Source of the DNA: Holophagaceae bacterium | GTDB taxonomy: Bacteria; Acidobacteriota; Holophagae; Holophagales; Holophagaceae | Assembly (NCBI GenBank): GCA_025355915.1 | Contig: JANXYT010000074.1 | Coordinates: 1 to 6,917 of the forward strand | Reading direction: 5' to 3' | Length of the DNA stretch: 6,917 nucleotides | Part shown: positions 1 through 5,510 of the stretch, piece by piece | Position numbering within the stretch: position 1 is the stretch's first letter | Layout of the letters: every line of letters begins with the position of its first letter | Notes under the pieces: model-generated | Databases searched by the model: none | Told to the model about the DNA's origin: nothing | The model's input: only the letters and a program-made list of their open reading frames with translations | Translations under genes and position numbers: made by a program

Positions 1-1507
1 CCCCCGTGGACAGCAAACCGCCCAGGAACGGCGATGGGTGCGCCGCCACGCCGGGACCATTCGCATGGCAGTTGTTGGTGTTGTAGGTCGCAGTGAAACA
101 GCCGGGCGCGCCAACCACGGGCGAGGTCGCCCCTGCGGTCACGCCGTGGCAAAGGCCACACTCCGCCGCCCGCCTGGTCACATTCACCGCAGCCGCAGCT
201 GTGCGGTGGGAGGGGACATAGGTGCCACTGGCAAAGCTGCTCGAAGCCTTGTACCAGCTATCCGAGTGGGCCTTGGCCTGGGTATGGCAACTGGAACAGG
301 TGGTCGTGGTCGTTCCACCCTCGAACTTGGTGGTTCCTGGAACCCCGTGGCAGGTCTGGCAATAGAGGAGATCAGCCTTGGCCGGGATGCCGTGGAAGGT
401 GGCATCGGTGGTGCCCGCATTCTTGGGGTCGGTCCAGGTCACCCCGATGGGATGGGGGGCCACGCCAGGACCGTTGGCATGGCAACTGACGGCGGCATGT
501 TCAGAATTACCGAAGCTGGCGCTGTAGCAGCTGGGTGCAGCGGTCAAGGCGGACGTGCCGGTCTTGGTCACCGCGTGGCAGATGACGCAGGATCCGCTGG
601 CGTTCAAGGGATCCGTCGCATTCCGGTGGGAGGGCACGTAGCCCGGGAACGTGTTCGTGGAGGGCAGATGCCAAGTGGTCGAGTGGGCGCCTGCGCCCGT
701 GGCCTTCGAGTGGCAGGAGGAACAGGCGGTCGTGGCGGATCCGCCGTCGAACTTGGTGGTGCCCGGCGTGCCGTGGCAGCTCTGGCAGTACTTCAAATCC
801 GCCTTGGCCTGAATGCCGTGATAGGCGGAGCTGGTCGGATCCTTCCAGATGGCCCCGAGTGGATGCGGCGCACCGGCATCGGCATGGCAAAGGGTCGCGT
901 TGTAGCAACCGGGCTGGGTGCCGGCGGGCGCGGGGGCAGCAGGGTGCCCAGCCGGGTTGCTGGGGGACCCGGGGTAGTGGCACTGAACGCAGACAGCGGC
1001 GTTGGATGTGTCGGTGGTGGTATGGGTGAGGGCCGAGCCGCCGGAGGTTCTCCAGGGTTTGGCGGGATGCGGGGCCTTCACCCCATGGCAGGTCACACAG
1101 GCATTGGCGGATAGGCCGCCGGAAAAGTCCTTGCCGTGGCAGATTTGGCAGGACACGAGGCTCCCGCCGTCGAAGACCACGGGCAGCTTCGCGCGCATGC
1201 CATGAATGCCGGGGTTCGCCCAGCCTGGTAGGGCCTGATGGTGACAGCCGGTGGTCATACAGGTGGGGACGCCGCTGCCCACCTTGAGGATGGAGATCTC
1301 ATGGCATTTGGTGCACGCATCGATGCCCGCCACGGCGGTCCCACCGTGGGTATTGTTCCATCCGGCCGGGTGGTAGCTCCCGTAGTACTGGGCCACACCG
1401 GTAGCACCCTTGCTGCCTCCGCAACCGATAAGGATCAGGGCGGCGAGGGCGCAGCCGAAGATCCCCAGGAGACCGGTCGTCCTGATCCAATTCCAAGTCC
1501 TGTTCAT
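1..1507 (-). CDS. Multiheme c-type cytochrome lipoprotein (CxxxxCH/CxxCH type), C terminus outside the window
   Basis: Probable electron-transfer protein, exported and lipid-anchored, likely periplasmic or outer-membrane. The minus-strand frame is open from ATG 1505-1507 to the window edge (502 codons, no stop). The start gives a basic N terminus, a hydrophobic stretch (about residues 12-28) and a lipobox L26-I-G-C29. Ten canonical CxxCH heme sites begin at residues 65, 120, 137, 173, 241, 262, 307, 383, 404 and 450. Four wider C-x(n)-CH sites start at C83 (n=4), C201 (n=5), C327 (n=14) and C470 (n=9), so the visible part could bind 10-14 hemes. Residues 120-502 are three related modules. The mix of CxxxxCH and CxxCH resembles the Geobacter family with that name; the link to extracellular or metal respiration is inferred. 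There is no clear Shine-Dalgarno sequence. The gene is divergent from the sensor kinase. I cannot assign a named Omc protein. Confidence 0.9.
   Translation of the reverse strand, partial: MNRTWNWIRTTGLLGIFGCALAALILIGCGGSKGATGVAQYYGSYHPAGWNNTHGGTAVAGIDACTKCHEISILKVGSGVPTCMTTGCHHQALPGWANPGIHGMRAKLPVVFDGGSLVSCQICHGKDFSGGLSANACVTCHGVKAPHPAKPWRTSGGSALTHTTTDTSNAAVCVQCHYPGSPSNPAGHPAAPAPAGTQPGCYNATLCHADAGAPHPLGAIWKDPTSSAYHGIQAKADLKYCQSCHGTPGTTKFDGGSATTACSSCHSKATGAGAHSTTWHLPSTNTFPGYVPSHRNATDPLNASGSCVICHAVTKTGTSALTAAPSCYSASFGNSEHAAVSCHANGPGVAPHPIGVTWTDPKNAGTTDATFHGIPAKADLLYCQTCHGVPGTTKFEGGTTTTTCSSCHTQAKAHSDSWYKASSSFASGTYVPSHRTAAAAVNVTRRAAECGLCHGVTAGATSPVVGAPGCFTATYNTNNCHANGPGVAAHPSPFLGGLLSTG
2..1150 (-). 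repeat. Three tandem four-site heme modules within the cytochrome
   Basis: Protein-level repeats of about 120-142 residues: residues 120-240 (788-1150), 241-382 (362-787) and 383-502 (2-361, cut by the edge). Each has the order CxxCH, CxxCH, CxxCH, C-x(n)-CH. Modules 2 and 3 are closest: both share a CQ(S/T)CHG(T/V)PGTTKF(D/E)GG opening, CSSCH, a (Y/T)VPSHR segment and a CHANGPGVA(P/A)HP end. Module 1 is more diverged but shares the HGI(Q/P)AKADL(K/L)Y boundary that precedes modules 2 and 3. This points to growth of the protein by internal duplication; more copies may lie beyond the edge. Confidence 0.8.
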
Positions 1508-1713
1508 GGCGACACCCAAGGAAGGCAGGCAGCTCGTGATGGCGGGCGCTGATGGTGAAAGAGAGAGATTCAGATCGGGACGGTGCTTAATATGCCATTG
1601 GTTTGTAGCAGGAGCTTGTTAAAGAAGGGATGGAATCAGGGCATCCACGTTAGGACGCAACGAACCCGGACTCCTGAGAAAAATCTAACCTGATGGGGCC
1701 GGGATGATTCATG

Positions 1714-1727
1714 AGTGTAGAAACACT
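1714..1727. repeat. Short dyad AGTGT-4-ACACT, possible operator
   Basis: A perfect 5-bp inverted repeat around AGAA in the middle of the divergent intergenic region. Dimeric LuxR/NarL-family regulators often bind short inverted repeats, so a site for the adjacent response regulator is possible. A repeat this short can easily arise by chance. Confidence 0.25.
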
Positions 1728-1775
1728 ATCGCCCGCGAGGTCCGCTGTGCACATACCCCGATTGGAGCTCCCTAT

Positions 1776-1830
1776 TTAGGCCATTCGATCTACATCCTTC
1801 TCCGTTGATCCTGCTCCCCCAATGGCCTAA
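1776..1830. repeat. Perfect 10-bp inverted repeat in the sensor-kinase leader
   Basis: TTAGGCCATT (1776-1785) and its exact reverse complement AATGGCCTAA (1821-1830) flank 35 nt. The right arm ends 12 nt before the kinase ATG. In RNA the arms could pair as a stem with a 35-nt loop next to the start codon; in DNA they could be a two-half-site operator. The second arm contains the in-frame TAA (1828-1830) that limits the kinase ORF upstream. Function is unknown. Confidence 0.5.
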
Positions 1831-1842
1831 CCTTCAGCTTCC

Positions 1843-4815
1843 ATGCACCTACGGATTTCAGGAAAACGATCCTTCCCCTGGGGAGTTTTGCGATGCCTTG
1901 TCATCGCCCTGCCATGGGTCTGGGTGAACGTCACGGGGTTCGCCATGGACCCGTCCCGGCCCCTTTCGACTGAGGCCCATCGCATCTGGCGCAGTGAGGA
2001 TGGCCTCCTCCAGGACACGGCCGCGGCTCTGCTCGAAGCGAGGGATGGCTTCCTGTGGATCGCCACGGAGGCAGGCCTGGTCCGGTTCGACGGCGCCACC
2101 TTCGACCACTACTCCCGCCTCAACGTACCTGGATTCGCGCACAACGATATCCAGTGCCTGGCCGAGGGCCCCGACGGCGCGGTCTGGATGGGCACCTCGG
2201 AACCGGGCCTCTACCGCTTTCTGCAAGGCGAAGTCCGGGCATTGGGTGAGGCGGAAGGTTTGCCTAACCAGCCCATCCGCCGCCTGCTCCGCGACCGCAG
2301 CGGTTCGCTGTGGGCAGCCCCTGCGGAAGGTCCCCTGCTCCGCTACGACGGAGGCCGATTCCAGGCAGTGCCCTCGGATGAGCCCCACCTGCGCATCCGG
2401 GCGCTCGCCCAGGATCTGGATGGCTCGATCTGGGTGGGCACTGCCGGGTCCGGCCTCTGGCATCTCCGGGAAGGCCGTCTGGTCCTGGCTGCGCTCACCA
2501 GGGCTGAGATCACCGCCCTCGGCATGGGAATGGATGGAGAGCTATGGGTGGGAACCCGCACCCAGGGCCTGTTGGTGCTGGAAGACGGCAGGCTCGAGCC
2601 ACCCGCCTGGAAGCGGCGCCTTCCACCCAAGCCCATCAGTTCCCTGCTCGTGGATCGGCAGGGCAGCCTGTGGATCGGCCTCGAACAAACAGGCCTGTTT
2701 CGCCGAACCCGGGAGGGTCGATTGGAGGCCGCTTCCCCATCCCCCGGTTCCCGCTGGACCCCGCTCTCCCTGATGGAGGACAGCTCCGGGGCCCTGTGGT
2801 CCGGGAGTGAGGACCGAGGTTTGCGGGTGTTCTATCCGGTGCCGTTTCAGACACTGCCTGTGGTTGGCGCGGACCCTGAGGAACCCGCCTGGATGGTGTG
2901 CCAGGATACGAAGGGAACCGTCTGGTGCCTCACCGGTGATCAGGCGCTGGGCGCGGTCCGAAACGGGCGCGTCGTACGGGTGCATCCAGGGAATGCTCCG
3001 GCAGCTCCCATCTCCTCGCTTTGGCCACGCCGGGCTGGAGGACTGTGGGTGGGCACCCGGAACGGTGAGTTGTACGCCATGGATCAGGGTCAGTTCCGGC
3101 GGATCCTGTGGCCAGAGGGCCCCCAGCCCGACACGATCCTGTCCCTCTATGAGGACCCGCAAAAGGTCCTGTGGGTGGGGACAACCCACCAGGGCCTGCT
3201 CAAGCTCGCGCCCGGAGCGCGCCCGGTCCTTTTCCCGGCGATCCGGGGCGTGCAGGCCATGACGGGGAACGGGTCGAGCCCGCTGTACTTGGCGAGCCGC
3301 ACTCAAGGCTTGGGCATTCTCGAGGCCAACCAGGTGCGTTGGCTGGGTCGCGCTGAAGGGTTGGGATCGAATGGTGTCCTCTCTTTGCATCTGGATGGTG
3401 AAGGATCCCTCTGGGTCGGCACCGTGGATGGGTTGAGACACTACCGGGACGGCACGTTCAAAGGCTTCGCGGATCGTTCCGGCCTTTGGCTCATGGCTAT
3501 CCACGGGATTCTTGAGGACAGCGCCCACTGGATGTGGCTGAGCACTGGGCAGGGGGTGTTCAGCGTGCCCCGCGCGGCGCTCATCCGGAGCCTCCGTGAA
3601 GCCGGCCCCATCCCAGCCGTGGTGTTCGACCATCGCGATGGCATGCCCTCAAGGGAGACCAACCGCGGAGCACAGCCCGTCGCCTGGCTCAGCCGCGAAG
3701 GGGATTTGTACTTCCCCACCAGCCGGGGCCTCGCACGGTTGCCCGGGAGGGATTCCCACCCTCCTGGGCCGCCTTTGCACCTCCATATCCTGAAGGCTGA
3801 AAGCGACGAAACGGTTCTACCACACACCCCCGTGATCCAGGTTCCCCCAGGCACCCATCGGTTTGAGGTGTACTACACCGCCACCTCCCTGACGCGGGCC
3901 GACAAGGTGCGATTCCGCTACCGCCTCCAGGGATTCGAACACACTTGGAACGAGGTGGCCGACCGCCGATTTTCGGCCTACTCCAACCTGCCGCCAGGAT
4001 CGTACCGGTTTGTCGTCCAAGCCTGGCGTCTTGATGAGCCGGCCCCGCCAGAGGAGCGTTCCCTCGAAATCCAGGTCCAACCCTTTGTGTACCAGCGACC
4101 CATCTTTTGGGTGCTGTGCGCCCTGGGCGCGGCAGCCTTCGGCTGGTGGTTGCTGCGGCTGCGGCTTCAGCAGCTGGAGGCCCGTTCCGCCGTGCTCGCC
4201 GAACGCAACCGCATGGCTCGGGAAATCCACGATCACCTGGCTCAGGGATTCACCGGCGTACTGCTCCAGTTGGAGGTGGCCGAAGCCAAGCTCGCTCACA
4301 TGCAGGGCGACCCTGCTCCAGTCCTGACCCGCCTCGACCATGCCCGGAACCTTGCTGCGACGAGCCTTCAGGAGGCCCGGCGGTCCGTGATGTCGCTCCG
4401 CCCCCATAAGGCCGAGGGCGCCGACCTCCTGGGCGCCCTGCGCTTGCTCGCGGACCGCCTGCTGGCTGGCACCGACATCCAGGTGGAGCTGGCGCTCACT
4501 GGAGAACCGCGGCCACTGCGCGGGCGCCTCGATGACGAGCTGCTCCGGATGGCCCAAGAGATGCTCACCAATTCCCTTCGCCACGGCAAGGCGCAGTGGG
4601 TCCGCGTGGTCCTGCAATACGAAGGGCGCCTGGTCCGCCTCAGCATCGAGGATGACGGACAGGGGTTCGACCCCTTGGCCGATGCCGCCGGGTATGGCAT
4701 GCGCAGCATTCGTGAAAGCATCAAGCAGTTGCGGGGCCACCTGGAGATCGATAGCAGCCCTGGTCTCGGCTCCCGCATCACCATTACCCTACCCACCCGG
4801 AGGTGGCGTCTATGA
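1843..4815 (+). CDS. Beta-propeller sensor histidine kinase (Reg_prop, Y_Y_Y, HisKA_3, HATPase)
   Basis: Membrane sensor kinase of 990 residues that should autophosphorylate and pass phosphate to the adjacent regulator. Order: basic N terminus with a hydrophobic export segment (about 14-34); 14 Reg_prop-type repeats (about 45-635), most carrying an LW(V/I)GT...GL core; a Y_Y_Y domain (about 672-745); one transmembrane helix (about 753-771); HisKA_3 with REIHDH and phospho-acceptor H796; and HATPase with N box (E906, N910), D938-G-x-G and G950-x-G952. The propellers should lie outside the cytoplasm and bind a ligand that cannot be identified from sequence. The catalytic core is NarL/HPK7-like and all key residues are present. 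ATG 1843 is the first start after an in-frame TAA (1828-1830) and yields the export signal; no Shine-Dalgarno precedes it. Unlike Bacteroides hybrid systems, the regulator is a separate protein. Confidence 0.95.
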   Translation: MHLRISGKRSFPWGVLRCLVIALPWVWVNVTGFAMDPSRPLSTEAHRIWRSEDGLLQDTAAALLEARDGFLWIATEAGLVRFDGATFDHYSRLNVPGFAHNDIQCLAEGPDGAVWMGTSEPGLYRFLQGEVRALGEAEGLPNQPIRRLLRDRSGSLWAAPAEGPLLRYDGGRFQAVPSDEPHLRIRALAQDLDGSIWVGTAGSGLWHLREGRLVLAALTRAEITALGMGMDGELWVGTRTQGLLVLEDGRLEPPAWKRRLPPKPISSLLVDRQGSLWIGLEQTGLFRRTREGRLEAASPSPGSRWTPLSLMEDSSGALWSGSEDRGLRVFYPVPFQTLPVVGADPEEPAWMVCQDTKGTVWCLTGDQALGAVRNGRVVRVHPGNAPAAPISSLWPRRAGGLWVGTRNGELYAMDQGQFRRILWPEGPQPDTILSLYEDPQKVLWVGTTHQGLLKLAPGARPVLFPAIRGVQAMTGNGSSPLYLASRTQGLGILEANQVRWLGRAEGLGSNGVLSLHLDGEGSLWVGTVDGLRHYRDGTFKGFADRSGLWLMAIHGILEDSAHWMWLSTGQGVFSVPRAALIRSLREAGPIPAVVFDHRDGMPSRETNRGAQPVAWLSREGDLYFPTSRGLARLPGRDSHPPGPPLHLHILKAESDETVLPHTPVIQVPPGTHRFEVYYTATSLTRADKVRFRYRLQGFEHTWNEVADRRFSAYSNLPPGSYRFVVQAWRLDEPAPPEERSLEIQVQPFVYQRPIFWVLCALGAAAFGWWLLRLRLQQLEARSAVLAERNRMAREIHDHLAQGFTGVLLQLEVAEAKLAHMQGDPAPVLTRLDHARNLAATSLQEARRSVMSLRPHKAEGADLLGALRLLADRLLAGTDIQVELALTGEPRPLRGRLDDELLRMAQEMLTNSLRHGKAQWVRVVLQYEGRLVRLSIEDDGQGFDPLADAAGYGMRSIRESIKQLRGHLEIDSSPGLGSRITITLPTRRWRL
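4799..4804 (+). promoter_or_regulatory. Shine-Dalgarno GGAGGT that decides the response-regulator start
   Basis: GGAGGT lies 7 nt before ATG 4812, inside the final codons of the kinase gene. An in-frame GTG at 4803 overlaps this motif and so is an unlikely start. ATG 4812 forms an ATGA overlap with the kinase stop, the usual arrangement for translational coupling. Confidence 0.75.
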
Positions 4816-5456
4816 CCACAACCCCATCTAGTCGAATCCGCCTGCTCATCGTGGACGACCACCCGGTCGTGCGCGATGGTCTGGTCTCCATCCTCCATGA
4901 GGGCGAGCCTGATCTGGAGGTCGTGGGTGAGGCGGGGGACGGAAAAGCGGCGGTGGCTGCATGGAGGAACCTTCGACCCACCGTGACGATCATGGACCTT
5001 CAGCTCCCGGGCCAAACCGGTGTGGAGGCCATCAAGGCCATCCGCCGGGAAGATCCAGACGCCCGGGTCCTCGTCCTCACCACCTTCGATGGCGATGCGG
5101 ACATCCAGCGGGCCCTGGAGGCCGGGGCCCGAGGCTACCTGCTTAAGAGCGTGAGAAGGGCCATCCTCATTGAGGCCGTGCGCGCTGTGGCCTCGGGCCA
5201 GCGCTACCTCCCTCCGGCCACGGCAGCCCGCCTGGTGGAGGCCATGGAAGCCGAACGGCTCACCGCCCGGGAACTTGATGTGCTGAGGCTGCTCGCCCAG
5301 GGCGAGCGCAACCGGGAGATCGCCGAGACCCTCGGGCTGGCCGAACCCACCGTGAAGATCCACGTGAACAACCTGCTTCGCAAACTCCAGGCCAAGGACC
5401 GCACGGAGGCCACCGTGATTGCCCTGAAGCGGGGCCTGATCCACCTGGAGACTTGA
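4812..5456 (+). CDS. NarL/FixJ-type response regulator (REC plus LuxR HTH)
   Basis: Cytoplasmic transcription regulator of 214 residues, a normal length for the family, and partner of the upstream kinase. The receiver domain (about 8-125) has the acidic pair D15-D16, phospho-acceptor D62 in the MDLQLPG motif, switch T90 and K112 in GYLLKS. The LuxR-type helix-turn-helix (about 149-210) begins LTARELDVL and has the recognition region EIAETLGLAEPTVKIHVNNL followed by RKL. Phosphorylation should promote dimerisation and DNA binding. Its targets are not shown; the promoter region between cytochrome and kinase is the obvious candidate. All active-site residues are intact. The ATGA overlap with the kinase implies coexpression in one operon. 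Confidence 0.95.
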   Translation: MTTTPSSRIRLLIVDDHPVVRDGLVSILHEGEPDLEVVGEAGDGKAAVAAWRNLRPTVTIMDLQLPGQTGVEAIKAIRREDPDARVLVLTTFDGDADIQRALEAGARGYLLKSVRRAILIEAVRAVASGQRYLPPATAARLVEAMEAERLTARELDVLRLLAQGERNREIAETLGLAEPTVKIHVNNLLRKLQAKDRTEATVIALKRGLIHLET

Positions 5457-5479
5457 GGGGCCTGTTTCTTGTTCGAGGC

Positions 5480-5510
5480 AGCTAGCGGGCGATTTCTACG
5501 GCCCGCAGCT
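5480..5510. terminator. Candidate stem-loop at the convergent gene ends
   Basis: AGCT-A-GCGGGC, a 10-nt loop, then GCCCGC-AGCT makes a 10-bp GC-rich stem with one bulged A. It starts 23 nt past the regulator stop and covers the last codons and stop of RNase Y. No U-tract follows on either strand, so it is not a standard intrinsic terminator. It could still slow transcription, protect a 3' end or aid Rho-linked termination. The gap 5457-5481 shows no better terminator. Confidence 0.3.

Larger units (their letters stand above)
1508..1842. promoter_or_regulatory. Divergent intergenic region between cytochrome and sensor kinase
   Basis: This 335-bp non-coding stretch separates two genes read in opposite directions, so it should hold both promoters. 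It is visibly more AT-rich than the flanking genes, especially around 1585-1690. It contains two inverted repeats, listed separately. I found no -35/-10 pair with good sequence and spacing on either strand. A TTAACA-like hexamer (minus, 1617-1622) and an AT-rich CATATT (minus, 1589-1594) are 22 bp apart, too far for sigma70. I see no convincing ORF or RNA gene here. Confidence 0.6.

Noticed and set aside
507..983. Minus-strand 158-codon frame inside the cytochrome
   Set aside because: It is out of frame with the heme-motif frame and shows no motifs.
38..1114. Plus-strand 358-codon open frame
   Set aside because: Its translation is low-complexity Gly/Arg/Ala-rich without domain motifs. The opposite strand encodes the cytochrome with ordered CxxCH motifs and a lipoprotein signal; the open frame follows from high GC content.
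1589..1622. TTAACA/CATATT promoter for the cytochrome (minus strand)
   Set aside because: The hexamers are 22 bp apart, outside the usable sigma70 spacing, and no better pair was found.
1746..1753. TGTGCACA palindrome
   Set aside because: Only 8 bp with no extension; expected by chance in a region of this size and not tied to any known site.
2542..3633. Minus-strand 363-codon frame antisense to the kinase
   Set aside because: It overlaps the propeller-coding sequence, which has clear repeats in the plus frame; no recognisable protein features.
4803..4805. GTG as the response-regulator start
   Set aside because: It lies within the GGAGGT Shine-Dalgarno region; ATG 4812 has the right spacing and overlaps the kinase stop.
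3817..5444. Minus-strand frames of 307 and 358 codons antisense to the kinase end and regulator
   Set aside because: They are shadows of the HisKA_3/HATPase and REC-HTH coding regions and carry no motifs of their own.
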